Of a DNA stretch of 64,000 nucleotides, positions 1 through 12,956 are shown one piece after another. Within the stretch, counting starts at the first letter, position 1. Each line of letters starts with the position of its first letter. Made by a program: the position numbers and the translations under genes. Origin of the DNA: an uncultured Collinsella sp. (GTDB taxonomy: Bacteria; Actinomycetota; Coriobacteriia; Coriobacteriales; Coriobacteriaceae); the NCBI GenBank assembly GCA_900751755.1, contig CAADSP010000025.1, forward strand, positions 19,109 through 83,108. The letters are read 5' to 3'. Under the pieces are notes generated by a model. The model was not told the DNA's origin. It saw only the letters and a program-made list of their open reading frames with translations, and did no database searches.

Positions 1-610
1 TGTCGTCGCTATCCAAGAAGATGGCACCGGACGCGTTAGCCGTACCGTCAAACAGCGTGTTGAGGTATTTGGAGTTGTTGTTGGTCTGCACGACGGGATA
101 GTTGATGTTGGTGCCGGGCGCATAAATCCAACCCACAACCTCGGGATTCGTCTGGGCAAGTGCATCAAAGTCGATAATCGGCACGCCGCTGGCGTCCTTG
201 TCGCTCACATATTGTTTTTCGATCTTTTGATACGACTCGCTCGCCTGCTTGTAGCCAATCTGGGCGTTGATAAAGATGGCGGCAGCAGCAACGATTAGGC
301 CGATGCCAATAATGATGAGCAAGATGGGGATAACGGAGCGGCGCTTTTTGCGCGGCGGCTCGGTATAGCTCGACGGAGCAGCGCCCGACTGTTTCGTAGA
401 ACGCGATTCTTTCTTGGCCGTATCATACGACGAAGGGCGATATGCAGCCGGCGTATCCTGGCGATGATGGGACATCGGCGTTACGGGACGCGGCGCGCGC
501 GGCTGCTGAGGAGAGGATGTCCGACCCTGCTGTGCCGCATGGGCAGCACCCGGCTTCGACGGATCGGGAATCTGAGAAGCCTTGAATCGTTTTCCCTGAT
601 AGTCGGACAT
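1..610 (-). CDS. class B sortase, 3' end outside window
   Basis: This is the first 203 codons of a membrane-anchored transpeptidase that would join surface proteins to the cell envelope. The start ATG at 608-610 follows AAGGAG. Residues 1-90 are Pro/Ser/Arg-rich and cytoplasmic, and a single membrane helix lies at about 93-113 after a Lys/Arg cluster. From about 158 the chain reads GWIYAPGTNINYPVVQ and then KYLNTLF..SGAIFLD, which is the start of a class B sortase fold. The catalytic His, Cys and Arg would lie beyond the left edge and cannot be checked. The N-terminal tail is longer than in Staphylococcus SrtB. The LPATG protein at 50761-54192 shows that sortase substrates exist nearby, but class B enzymes often prefer other signals, so pairing them is only inference. 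Confidence 0.85.
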   Translation of the reverse strand, partial: MSDYQGKRFKASQIPDPSKPGAAHAAQQGRTSSPQQPRAPRPVTPMSHHRQDTPAAYRPSSYDTAKKESRSTKQSGAAPSSYTEPPRKKRRSVIPILLIIIGIGLIVAAAAIFINAQIGYKQASESYQKIEKQYVSDKDASGVPIIDFDALAQTNPEVVGWIYAPGTNINYPVVQTNNNSKYLNTLFDGTANASGAIFLDSDD

Positions 611-645
611 GGCTCTCCTTATACTGCGGTGAAACGGCGGAACGC

Positions 646-1110
646 CTAGGCGTCGGCCATCTCCTGCTTCATCTTCTCGATAACCTTGCGGTACTCGGGG
701 TCGCAAGCGCCCAGAATCTGCGTGGCGTAGATGGCGGCGTTCTTGGCGCCGTTGATGGCAACGCAGGCCACGGGCACGCCCGAAGGCATCTGCACCATCG
801 ACAGCAGCGAATCCATGCCGCCCAGGTCACTCGTCTTCATAGGCACGCCGATGACCGGCAGCGGCGTAAAGGCAGCCACGACACCACCCAGGTGAGCGGC
901 CTTGCCGGCGGCGGCGATAATCACTTTGATACCGCGATCGGCAGCAGTCGAGGCCCACTCGTGGACCTTCGCCGGCGTGCGGTGTGCGCTCGCAATGACG
1001 AGCTCATAGGGCACACCAAGCGCCTCGAGCTCGGCGGTGCAGCCTTCCATAACGCCCAGATCGGACTTGGAGCCCATGATAATCCCGACAACCGGCTTTT
1101 GATCTGCCAT
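646..1110 (-). CDS. purE: N5-carboxyaminoimidazole ribonucleotide mutase PurE
   Basis: Cytoplasmic enzyme of de novo purine synthesis (class I PurE) that converts N5-CAIR to CAIR. The product is 154 residues, the usual length. It shows the nucleotide/phosphate-binding start GIIMGSKSD, the motif SAHRTP and the loop AAAGKAAHLGGVVA. The ATG at 1110 was chosen because AGGAGG lies 9 bases upstream; an in-frame TTG two codons earlier would leave only 3 bases. No purK is adjacent: the next gene leftward is the sortase, 35 bases away. A minus-strand -10-like TATACT is at 1174-1179. Other purine genes (purD, purA, purB, purC) are elsewhere in the window as separate units. Confidence 0.97.
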   Translation of the reverse strand: MADQKPVVGIIMGSKSDLGVMEGCTAELEALGVPYELVIASAHRTPAKVHEWASTAADRGIKVIIAAAGKAAHLGGVVAAFTPLPVIGVPMKTSDLGGMDSLLSMVQMPSGVPVACVAINGAKNAAIYATQILGACDPEYRKVIEKMKQEMADA

Positions 1111-1173
1111 AAACAAAGACCTCCTGTTGAGAGCGGTGACGCGGCCAATCCGCGACCCTTAACTACTGAGAGT

Positions 1174-1179
1174 AGTATA
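1174..1179 (-). promoter_or_regulatory. possible -10 of purE
   Basis: The minus strand reads TATACT about 64 bases upstream of the purE start. The hexamer 17 bases further upstream is a poor -35, so this rests mainly on the -10 and its position. Confidence 0.4.
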
Positions 1180-1205
1180 GCTGCTCCCGTCCCTGCGGTC
1201 TTTGT

Positions 1206-1277
1206 GGTGGCGGCTGAGCCTTTCCCTCGGGAACTGGGCTTCGCGAAGTTTCCCGAGGGAAAGGCTCAGCCGCCACC
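1206..1277. repeat. 28-bp-arm palindrome between purE and carB
   Basis: Positions 1206-1233 and 1250-1277 are perfect reverse complements. The 16-base centre contains the palindrome CTTCGCGAAG (1239-1248), and GGGCTTCGCGAAG reappears inverted at 1471-1483. There is no T-run next to either arm, so it is not a classical terminator. It is related to the hairpin at 1456-1499. Confidence 0.85.
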
Positions 1278-1326
1278 CTGCGACCTACCGGGAATTGCCA
1301 TGACATACGTTGGCTGAAATATTAAC

Positions 1327-1362
1327 GTGGGATCCGCCGTTCGAACGAACGGCGGATCCCAC
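1327..1362. terminator. strong 17-bp stem, possible carB terminator
   Basis: Perfect 17-bp arms (1327-1343 and 1346-1362) with a 2-base loop. On the plus strand the stem is followed by CTTTTTATT; on the minus strand the following sequence is only AT-rich. It lies 170 bases past the carB stop and may stop transcription in either direction. Confidence 0.5.
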
Positions 1363-1406
1363 ACTCACTTTTTATTCAGCCCTAGTCATCACGCAAAGCC
1401 CCTTCG

Positions 1407-1531
1407 GCAGTACACGGTGCAACCGAGTCACCGCAGGCCGGGGCGGGAGGCGGTCCTTTCTCTCGGAAAACTTCGCGAAGCCCAGTTTCCGAGAGAAAGT
1501 GTCCGGCTCCCACCCCGGCCGACCAGGTCAA

Positions 1532-1547
<16 letters not shown>
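1407..1547. repeat. nested imperfect palindrome containing an inverted copy of the carB 3' end
   Basis: The innermost perfect arms are 1456-1469 and 1486-1499, around a centre that is the reverse complement of the centre of the 1206-1277 palindrome. Further out, 1436-1450 pairs with 1507-1520 with one wobble. The outermost 13 bases, 1407-1419, are the exact reverse complement of 1535-1547, which are the last carB codons. The stem-loop therefore uses the end of carB as one arm. Confidence 0.75.
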
Positions 1548-4846
<3,299 letters not shown>

Positions 4847-4847
4847 G

Positions 4848-6287
4848 TTAGTTCTCCTCGGTCTCAGCGGTCTCGGACTCAGCAAAGTTCCAGCCGGCAA
4901 GGCGGTCCTTCGCGGTATCGATGTCCAGGTAGTTCTCCTCGCCGTCCATGAGTCGCGTAAAGGCAGTAAAGAGATAGTGGGCATCGGTGGGGCCAGGCGA
5001 GGCCTCGGGGTGGTACTGGACCGAGAAGCACGGAGCGTCGAGCAGCTGGATGCCCTCGGCGGTGCCGTCGTTGAGGTTCACGTGCGTCAGGCGAATGCGG
5101 CCAAAGCGCTCGTTCATCACGACCGGCGCGATTCCACGGCGCACCCAGACGCGCAGATCTCCATCGGCCGCATGCTCGGTCTCGCCGCCGGAAAGCTCGG
5201 GGACAAGCTTGCCCAGGCTGGGGAACAGCAGGCCAAAGCCATGGTTTTGTGCGGTGATCTCCACGCGACGGCTTACCAGGTTCATGACCGGCTGGTTGCC
5301 ACCGCGGTGACCAAACTTAAGCTTTTCCATCTGGGCGCCGCAGGCCAGGCTGATCATCTGGTGACCAAGACAAATACCAAAGGCCGGCACCTTGCCGATC
5401 AGCTGCTGCACCTGCTCGTAGGTCTCCACCACGGCGTCGGGGTCGCCGGGGCCGTTGGACAAAAAGACGCCATCGGGATTCATGTCGAGCACCTGCTGAG
5501 CTGGCGTATCCCACGGCACGACGGTAAGATCGCAGCCGGCGCGCACCAGGCCCTCCAGAATGCCGCGCTTCACACCGCAGTCGTAGGCGACCACCTTGTG
5601 ACGGGCAGGAGCGGCAGCCGAAAGCGCAAAGTCATGCGTGGCAGGCAGGTCGGCGGCCACAAACTCGTGAGGCGCGGGGCAGCTTACGGTCTTGACCAGG
5701 TTCTCGCCTACCAGCGTGGGCGCTGCGGCCAGACGCTCGGCAAGCTCGTCGACGTCGAAGATCTCGGTCGAGATAATGCCCATTTTGGAACCATTGTCGC
5801 GCAGATGGCGCACCAGAGCGCGGGTGTCGACGCCCTCGATAGCGACGATGCCGTGAGCGCGCAGGTACTCCGGCACGCTAACGGCCGAGCGCCAGTTAGA
5901 AGGCGTGGCGCACATGTCGCGAACGATCATGCCGCGCATGGCCGGAGCGCTCGCAGGGCGCACGGCGTCGCCGGGGAAGGCCGACTGGACGTCGGTCTCG
6001 TCGATACCGTAGTTGCCGATCTGCGGATAGGTCATGGTTACGATTTGGCCGGCATAACTCGGGTCGGTCATGACCTCAAAGTAGCCCTCGAGCGAGGTGT
6101 TGAAGCAGACTTCGCCGGTCGCGGTGCCCTCGGCGCCGCATGCACGTCCATAAAAAATGGTCCCATCCTCAAGATACAGGATGCAGGGACCGCAGGTGCC
6201 CTTGCTGGTTTTGGCCAGCATGCGCTGGCAAAGCTCGCTGGGCGCGAAGGTGCGGGCGGCAGCGCCCGCGGTATGGTTGTTCGCCAT
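4848..6287 (-). CDS. carA: carbamoyl-phosphate synthase small (glutaminase) subunit
   Basis: Releases ammonia from glutamine and passes it to CarB. The product is 479 residues, longer than the usual 360-390; the extra length lies partly at the N-terminus (about 35 residues before the typical [11 protein letters not shown] start) and partly in small insertions. The class I glutamine amidotransferase domain has the nucleophile region FGICLGHQM and the C-terminal [11 protein letters not shown] with the catalytic His and Glu. The start ATG at 6287 follows GGAAGGAG with good spacing; an upstream in-frame ATG at 6308 lacks one. The gene is the first of a carAB operon. Confidence 0.97.
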   Translation of the reverse strand: MANNHTAGAAARTFAPSELCQRMLAKTSKGTCGPCILYLEDGTIFYGRACGAEGTATGEVCFNTSLEGYFEVMTDPSYAGQIVTMTYPQIGNYGIDETDVQSAFPGDAVRPASAPAMRGMIVRDMCATPSNWRSAVSVPEYLRAHGIVAIEGVDTRALVRHLRDNGSKMGIISTEIFDVDELAERLAAAPTLVGENLVKTVSCPAPHEFVAADLPATHDFALSAAAPARHKVVAYDCGVKRGILEGLVRAGCDLTVVPWDTPAQQVLDMNPDGVFLSNGPGDPDAVVETYEQVQQLIGKVPAFGICLGHQMISLACGAQMEKLKFGHRGGNQPVMNLVSRRVEITAQNHGFGLLFPSLGKLVPELSGGETEHAADGDLRVWVRRGIAPVVMNERFGRIRLTHVNLNDGTAEGIQLLDAPCFSVQYHPEASPGPTDAHYLFTAFTRLMDGEENYLDIDTAKDRLAGWNFAESETAETEEN

Positions 6288-6446
6288 AATTCTCCTTCCC
6301 GGTCTCACAGGACCGGCTTAAAGGTGTGTAGTTAGGCCTCGCGGTATTGTAACCGCAAGCATGCCTCATGGCGTTAATTTCATCGAAATGTTTACGAAAT
6401 GATAATTATGACTTTCTATGCATAATGATTTCTCTGGGACGGGGAT

Positions 6447-6488
6447 TAAAAAATCATCCCGCGGGGCTTGTGGCTCACGCGGGATGAT
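6447..6488 (-). terminator. rho-independent terminator of the 6495-7460 gene
   Basis: Arms 6453-6463 and 6478-6488 pair perfectly over 11 bases with a 14-base loop. The minus strand continues into TTTTTTAA directly after the stem, 7 bases past the stop codon. Confidence 0.85.
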
Positions 6489-6494
6489 GGTCTC

Positions 6495-7460
6495 TTATTT
6501 TTTCTTGTCCTGCTCCAGCAGTTCGGACGGTGTGCGATCGGGCTTGCCGCCGCGGAAAATCTCGCGGCCATGCAGACGATGTTCCAGGTCACGCTCGGCC
6601 TTTTCCTCGTCAATCTTGGTCTGGCTCACCACCGGGTCCTCAATCAACGACGACACCGAGTTCACCTGCTTCTGAATGCGCTCGGCGATGGTGTCATCCA
6701 TACTCACGATGCGCATCTTCCAGTCGATACTCGTGGCGTTGGATGAGCTCTTGGTCCACACGAACGTCAAAATGGCGCTCTGGTGGCCCCGCGCGGGGAA
6801 CATGCCAAAGAAGGAATCGTGCTGAATGTTGCTATCCTCGTCGATATAGGCGTGAACGTTATACACCACGCGGTCGATCTTGTCGTTGAGCAGCGCGTTG
6901 GTCGCAAGCGCCGCGGCCTGGATCTGCCCGTTGGACAGCAGCTCTAGCTCGTTGGCAGACGATGTGTCCAACACCGTCACCTCGACCGTGCCCGTACGCT
7001 CATCGGCTTCATCGACGGTAAAGTCGAGCGGGAACTGCGTAAAGCCGTTGCCCCACTCGAGTCCACCCTTGAGTGCTGTAGAAACGGTATCAACCGAAAC
7101 GCTCTCGGACAGGTTGGCGGTATTCAGACGGCGCATCACGCCGTAGCCGATCTGCATGCCCACGATCAGCACCAAAATACCGATGACCACGGCCATCGCG
7201 GTCTTCGTAATGGTATGGCTCACCTGCGAGCCCGAAGGATCGTCCTCGGACAGCGGGTCGATATGTTTTGCCTGGCTCGCGCGGTCCTCGCTGCGCAGCT
7301 GTGCTAGCGCCGCTTTGTCACCGCGCTTGGCCGCAGCCTCCTTCTCACGCATGCGCTCGGTACGCTTTTTGGCAAGCGTAGGATCCAAGACGCCGGATGC
7401 ATCGATTTCGGAGAATAACTCCGTCACTTCTTCCGGAGTCAAAGGGTTCTTGTCAGCCAT
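6495..7460 (-). CDS. single-pass membrane protein of unknown function
   Basis: I do not recognise a named family. The 321-residue product has a charged cytoplasmic N-terminus (about 1-85), one membrane helix at about 88-110 (AMAVVIGILVLIVGMQIGYG) and an extracytoplasmic domain of about 170 residues with alternating hydrophobic strands. A charged tail rich in Lys, Glu and Asp follows. The mention of paired residues typical of a beta-rich domain is only an impression from the sequence. It ends 7 bases before a strong terminator and begins 20 bases after the stop of the ABC transporter gene, so the two are probably co-transcribed. Confidence 0.7.
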   Translation of the reverse strand: MADKNPLTPEEVTELFSEIDASGVLDPTLAKKRTERMREKEAAAKRGDKAALAQLRSEDRASQAKHIDPLSEDDPSGSQVSHTITKTAMAVVIGILVLIVGMQIGYGVMRRLNTANLSESVSVDTVSTALKGGLEWGNGFTQFPLDFTVDEADERTGTVEVTVLDTSSANELELLSNGQIQAAALATNALLNDKIDRVVYNVHAYIDEDSNIQHDSFFGMFPARGHQSAILTFVWTKSSSNATSIDWKMRIVSMDDTIAERIQKQVNSVSSLIEDPVVSQTKIDEEKAERDLEHRLHGREIFRGGKPDRTPSELLEQDKKK

Positions 7461-7479
7461 AAACTTCCTGTCATATCAA

Positions 7480-9252
7480 TCAGTCGAGCTCGTGCGCACG
7501 CGCACCTTCGAACTGCATTCGATAGTAACGGGCATAGGTGCCGCCACGGGCGAGAAGCTGTTCATGCGTGCCACGTTCCACAACGCGACCATGCTCAACG
7601 GTCGCAATCTCATCGGCGTGTTTAATGGTCGAGAGACGGTGGGCGATGATGATTGTGGTACGGCCGCGTGCCAGCTCTTCGAGCGACTCCTGCACCGCCT
7701 CCTCGCTCTCGTTATCCAAAGCACTCGTCGCCTCGTCCAAGATCAGGATCTTGGGGTTCTTGAGAAACACGCGCGCGATGGCAACGCGCTGCTTCTGTCC
7801 GCCCGAAAGACGGCTGCCGCGCTCGCCCACCACGGTGTCGTAGCCCTGTGGAAGCGATTCGATAAAGGTATCGATATTGGCGCGACGGGCGGCGTCGGCG
7901 ATCTCTTCCGCCGTAGCGCTCGGCTTGCCGTAGGCGATGTTCTCGCCAATCGTACCGTCAAACAGATAGACATCCTGCTGCACCAGGCCGATGGCGCGAC
8001 GCAGGCTCTGCTGCGTCACATCACGCACGTCCTGGCCGTCGATGCTAATGGATCCGGTAGCCACGTCATAAAAGCGCGGCAGCAGCGAACAGGTCGTGGA
8101 CTTGCCGCCGCCCGAAGGGCCAACCAAAGCGATGGTCTGCCCGGGCTTGATGGACAGGTCCATATGGTCGATAACGGGACGCTCGTCGGCATCGCCCTCG
8201 CCCAGCTCGACATCCTCGTAGTTAAAGCACACATCGTGATACTCCACGGCGCCGGCAGTCACCTGCAGATCCGTAGCGCCCGGCTTGTCCTGGATATCCG
8301 GCGCGGTCGAGAGCACCTCGTCCATACGCTTAAAGCCGGCGATAGCCTTCTGATACGTTTCGGCCGAATTAACGAGTGTCTCGAGCGGCGTGCAGAACAG
8401 CGAAATATAGAGTGCAAAGGTCGCCATATCGACCGCCTGCAGCTGTCCCTTGGCGACCAGCCAGCCGCCCAGCAGCACCACGATCACATAGAGCACACCC
8501 GAGAGCAGGCCATACGTCGCGGTATAGACGCCCATGGCGTGATACATGTTCTCCTTGGACGAAAGATAGCGATTGTTGGAGGCGCGGAACTTGAAGCGTT
8601 CGGTCTCCTCATTGGCAAAGCTCTTGACCACGCGCATGCCCGCCAGCGAATCCTGCAGCTGCGCATTGATGCCGCTGATTTTTTTGCGGTTGTCGCTAAA
8701 GACCTCGCGCATGCGCATGTTCTGCCAAAACATGATGACCGCAAACGCCGCCGTCACCACGGCCATGGCGAGCGCCAGGACCGGGGCGATGGTAAAGAGG
8801 ATCACAAACGAGCCGATGATCTCGATGCCGCAGATGATGATCCACTCGGGCACGTGGTGCGCCGCCTCGCAGATATCGAACAGGTCGTTGACCACGCGGC
8901 TCATCATGTCGCCCGAGCTGTTGCGGTCGAAGTATGCAAAGCTAAAGCGCTCATACTGGTCGAACAGGTCCTCGCGCATTTTGGACTCCATACGCGCGCC
9001 CATCACGTGACCCCAATAGCTCACAAAATAGCGGCAGGCGCAGCGGACGGCATACATCAGCACCAAGCCCACCGCGATCATGCCGAGCGCCTGCATAATG
9101 GCAGCCTGACCCTGAGTAAATAGCCCACCGGTCAAATTGCGCAGAATAATGGGGAACGCCAGGTCAATGGCGGCAAGCACCAGAGCACAAACAGTATCAG
9201 CAACAAAAAGCCCCATCTGGGGCTTGTAATAAGACAAAAACCTCTTCAGCAT
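7480..9252 (-). CDS. ABC transporter, fused membrane and ATPase domains
   Basis: Half-transporter of the multidrug/lipid exporter class; two copies would form an exporter. The 590 residues hold an N-terminal six-helix exporter domain (about 1-310) and a C-terminal ATPase with Walker A VGPSGGGKST, signature LSGGQKQR and Walker B ILILDEATSALD, then the switch His in IAHRL. The substrate cannot be read from sequence. The start ATG at 9252 follows AAGGTG. A second in-frame ATG at 9351 has a stronger GAGGAGG site and would add 33 basic residues; the shorter start fits the family. The leader between the two holds conspicuous inverted repeats. No partner half-transporter is adjacent, so it is probably a homodimer. 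Confidence 0.9.
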   Translation of the reverse strand: MLKRFLSYYKPQMGLFVADTVCALVLAAIDLAFPIILRNLTGGLFTQGQAAIMQALGMIAVGLVLMYAVRCACRYFVSYWGHVMGARMESKMREDLFDQYERFSFAYFDRNSSGDMMSRVVNDLFDICEAAHHVPEWIIICGIEIIGSFVILFTIAPVLALAMAVVTAAFAVIMFWQNMRMREVFSDNRKKISGINAQLQDSLAGMRVVKSFANEETERFKFRASNNRYLSSKENMYHAMGVYTATYGLLSGVLYVIVVLLGGWLVAKGQLQAVDMATFALYISLFCTPLETLVNSAETYQKAIAGFKRMDEVLSTAPDIQDKPGATDLQVTAGAVEYHDVCFNYEDVELGEGDADERPVIDHMDLSIKPGQTIALVGPSGGGKSTTCSLLPRFYDVATGSISIDGQDVRDVTQQSLRRAIGLVQQDVYLFDGTIGENIAYGKPSATAEEIADAARRANIDTFIESLPQGYDTVVGERGSRLSGGQKQRVAIARVFLKNPKILILDEATSALDNESEEAVQESLEELARGRTTIIIAHRLSTIKHADEIATVEHGRVVERGTHEQLLARGGTYARYYRMQFEGARAHELD

Positions 9253-9261
9253 AATCACCTT

Positions 9262-9283
9262 ACGCGGTTTTACCAAACCGCGT
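9262..9283 (-). promoter_or_regulatory. hairpin next to the ABC transporter ribosome site
   Basis: Nine-base perfect arms (9262-9270 and 9275-9283) with a TACC loop on the plus strand. On the transcript the stem ends directly before the AAGGTG ribosome site of the start at 9252, so it could affect translation. Confidence 0.5.
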
Positions 9284-9299
9284 TTCGTCTCGACGCTGC

Positions 9300-9397
9300 A
9301 AGTGCTCCATTTGGACAATCTGGCCTTCAATCGTCGGTCGCGTATATCCATACGCTTCCCTCCTCTTTTAGGCCACCTTGTCTCAAATGGAGCACTT
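9300..9397. repeat. long-range inverted repeat in the ABC transporter leader
   Basis: The 19 bases at 9300-9318 and the 20 bases at 9378-9397 are reverse complements apart from one bulged base. The core is AAGTGCTCCATTTG and its complement. The arms flank the alternative start at 9351 and its ribosome site. They could be a pair of operator half-sites or a leader RNA stem. Confidence 0.6.
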
Positions 9398-9436
9398 TCG
9401 CTGACTTACACAAACCTGCGGGATCATCCCCGCTCG

Positions 9437-10132
9437 TTAAAGCTCGGCCCCGCCTAGTCGGTGCGCGATGCTGTCGCAGGCAAGCGCGCCTACGACGGTC
9501 TTGGCGTCTTCGATCTTGCCGTCGAGCACGGCGTCGATCAGCTCGTGCAGCGGCACCAGGTCCACGTTGACAAACTCGTCATCATCGGGGTTGGGCGCAT
9601 CAAACTCGAGCTTGGTAGCCAAGTAGATGTGGATGATCTCATCGCAAAAACCGCAGGACGTGACAATCGACGTCAAAAAGCGAATACGACCAGCCTTAAA
9701 GCCCGTCTCCTCATGCAGTTCGCGCTTGGCGCAATCGAGCGGGTCCTCGCCCGGGTCGAGCTTGCCGGCAGGAATCTCGACCGTCACGCGGTCGATGGCG
9801 GTGCGGTACTGACGCACCAGTACGATCTTGCCGCTCTCGGTCAGTGCCACAACGGCCGCCGCACCCGGATGGCGAACGATATCGCGGGCGCTGCGGTGAC
9901 CGTTGGGCAGCTCAACCTCAAGACGGTGGACGTCGAGAATCTTGCCCTTCCAGGCGCACTCCTCCGAAAGAATCTTCTCGTGCAGCTCGGCATCGTGCGG
10001 GTCGTCGTCGCCCAGCACCAGTGCCGGCTCGTCAGCGACCTCGCCACCAGGCTCGCCCTCGGCGTGCCCATACATGCGGCTGTCCTCTTCGACGATCTGC
10101 GCGTCCACGAGCTCTTCGTTCTTCTCGTCCAT
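9437..10132 (-). CDS. NUDIX hydrolase, ADP-ribose pyrophosphatase type
   Basis: Probably hydrolyses ADP-ribose or a related nucleoside diphosphate sugar to AMP and a sugar phosphate. The 231 residues have an acidic N-terminal extension of about 60 residues, then a NUDIX fold. The NUDIX box begins GKLDPGE and ends RELHEETGF, matching the GX5EX7REUXEEXGU pattern. The upstream IVLVRQYR and IPAGKL motifs are typical of the ADP-ribose pyrophosphatase group. The start at 10132 was chosen over 10141 because GAGAGGA abuts the earlier ATG and is properly spaced for the later one. It begins 21 bases after the purD stop, probably in the same transcript. Confidence 0.9.
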   Translation of the reverse strand: MDEKNEELVDAQIVEEDSRMYGHAEGEPGGEVADEPALVLGDDDPHDAELHEKILSEECAWKGKILDVHRLEVELPNGHRSARDIVRHPGAAAVVALTESGKIVLVRQYRTAIDRVTVEIPAGKLDPGEDPLDCAKRELHEETGFKAGRIRFLTSIVTSCGFCDEIIHIYLATKLEFDAPNPDDDEFVNVDLVPLHELIDAVLDGKIEDAKTVVGALACDSIAHRLGGAEL

Positions 10133-10153
10133 CCGTCTCATTCCTCTCGGATT

Positions 10154-11458
10154 TTAGGCATCCCAGGCGTCGCGGCCGCGCAGCGCGCGCAGGCCGATGT
10201 CGTGACGCAGGGTCTTGCCCTCAAAATCAATCTTCTCGCAGGCCTCGTAGGCAAGGTTGCGAGCGTTCTCGAACGTGTCGCCCAGAGCGGTCACGGCAAG
10301 CACGCGGCCACCATTGGTCACGAGCTGGCCGTCCACCACGGCGGTGCCCGCGTGGTACACGGTCACGTTCTCCATGGCCTCGGCATCGGCGATACCGGTG
10401 ATGACCTTGCCCTTCTCGTAGCTGCCGGGATAGCCCGCGCTCGTCAGGACAACGGCCACGGCCCACTCGTCACGCCAGTCGAGCTCAATCTGATCGAGCT
10501 CGCAGTTGGCACAAGCCAGCATGACCTCGACCAGGTCGTTCTTAAGGCGCGGCAGCACGACCTGCGTCTCGGGGTCGCCAAAGCGGGCATTGAACTCCAG
10601 CACCTTGGGGCCGGCAGGCGTGAGCATAAAGCCGCCGTACAGGCAGCCGCGGTAGTCGATACCCTCGACAGCGAGCTCGGCCACGGTCTGCTCCATGACC
10701 TTCACCATCGTGGCGTGCTCCTCGTCAGTCACGATGGGCACCGGGCTGTAGACGCCCATGCCACCGGTGTTGGGGCCCTTGTCGCCCTCGAGCGCGCGCT
10801 TGTGGTCCTGCGAGGTGGCCATGGGGCGAACGGTCTTGCCGTCGGTAAAGGCCAGCAGCGAGCACTCGGGGCCAACGAGCATCTCCTCGATAACCACGGT
10901 GTTGCCGGCATCGCCAAAGGTGCCGCCAAAACACTCGCGCACGGCCTCCTCGGCCTGCGCAAGCTCGGTTGCCACGATAACGCCCTTGCCCGCGGCAAGG
11001 CCGTCGGCCTTGACGACCAGCGGGGCGCCCTGCTCGCGCACGTAGGCAAGAGCCGAAGCCTCGTCGGTAAACGAGCCGTAGGCCGCCGTAGGGATACCGG
11101 CGCGCTCCATGAGCTGCTTGGAGAACAGCTTGGAGCCCTCCATCTGGGCGCCCTCGGCACCCGGGCCAAAGCAGGGAATACCCGCCGCGCGCACGGCGTC
11201 GGCCACGCCCGCCACGAGCGGAGCCTCGGGGCCAATTACCACAAGTCCGCATCCGTGGCTCTGCGCAAACGCCGCCACGGCCGCAGGATCGCAGTCGTCG
11301 AGAACAACGTTCTCGCCGCAGCTCGCGGTGCCGCCGTTGCCCGGCGCAATGTAGAGCTTGCCGGCGCGCGGTGATGCTGCGAGCTTGGCTGCCAAAGCAT
11401 GCTCACGGCCGCCGCTGCCCAACAACAGGATGTCGATGGTTTGAGTGTCCGCCTTCAA
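10154..11458 (-). CDS. purD: phosphoribosylamine-glycine ligase
   Basis: Second step of purine synthesis: joins glycine to phosphoribosylamine using ATP. The 434 residues show the N-terminal [13 protein letters not shown] motif, an ATP-grasp domain with GLAAGKGV and the [22 protein letters not shown] stretch read in parts. The start is a TTG at 11458, five bases after GAGGAGG, giving a protein that begins just before the conserved strand. Earlier in-frame starts lack a ribosome site. The gene follows a terminator at 11513-11554 and runs into the NUDIX gene. Confidence 0.97.
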   Translation of the reverse strand: MKADTQTIDILLLGSGGREHALAAKLAASPRAGKLYIAPGNGGTASCGENVVLDDCDPAAVAAFAQSHGCGLVVIGPEAPLVAGVADAVRAAGIPCFGPGAEGAQMEGSKLFSKQLMERAGIPTAAYGSFTDEASALAYVREQGAPLVVKADGLAAGKGVIVATELAQAEEAVRECFGGTFGDAGNTVVIEEMLVGPECSLLAFTDGKTVRPMATSQDHKRALEGDKGPNTGGMGVYSPVPIVTDEEHATMVKVMEQTVAELAVEGIDYRGCLYGGFMLTPAGPKVLEFNARFGDPETQVVLPRLKNDLVEVMLACANCELDQIELDWRDEWAVAVVLTSAGYPGSYEKGKVITGIADAEAMENVTVYHAGTAVVDGQLVTNGGRVLAVTALGDTFENARNLAYEACEKIDFEGKTLRHDIGLRALRGRDAWDA

Positions 11459-11512
11459 GGGTGCCTCCTCTATGGATGAACGGCCCGCTCCGCGCGAGCC
11501 CTTTGCAAGCAA

Positions 11513-11554
11513 ATATACCCCTCGGCCGCCCGTCCGGGCTGCAAAGGGGTATAT
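11513..11554 (-). terminator. stem-loop after purA
   Basis: Ten-base perfect arms (11513-11522 and 11545-11554) close a 22-base loop 23 bases past the purA stop. The minus strand continues TTGCTTGC after the stem, so the T-run is weak. Confidence 0.6.
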
Positions 11555-11576
11555 CGCAATAACCAAATAGTCCCGA

Positions 11577-12872
<1,296 letters not shown>

Positions 12873-12929
12873 TTACATTCATGGACTGTCTACGCGCCAT
12901 GCCGGCACGCAGAAGCACAAAACATTCCC

Positions 12930-12935
12930 AGTATA
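12930..12935 (-). promoter_or_regulatory. possible -10 of purA
   Basis: TATACT on the minus strand lies 67 bases before the purA start in the dnaB-purA gap. AGGACA sits 17 bases upstream as a weak -35. Confidence 0.4.
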
Positions 12936-12956
12936 CCCGTGCAACGGGCGCCTGTC

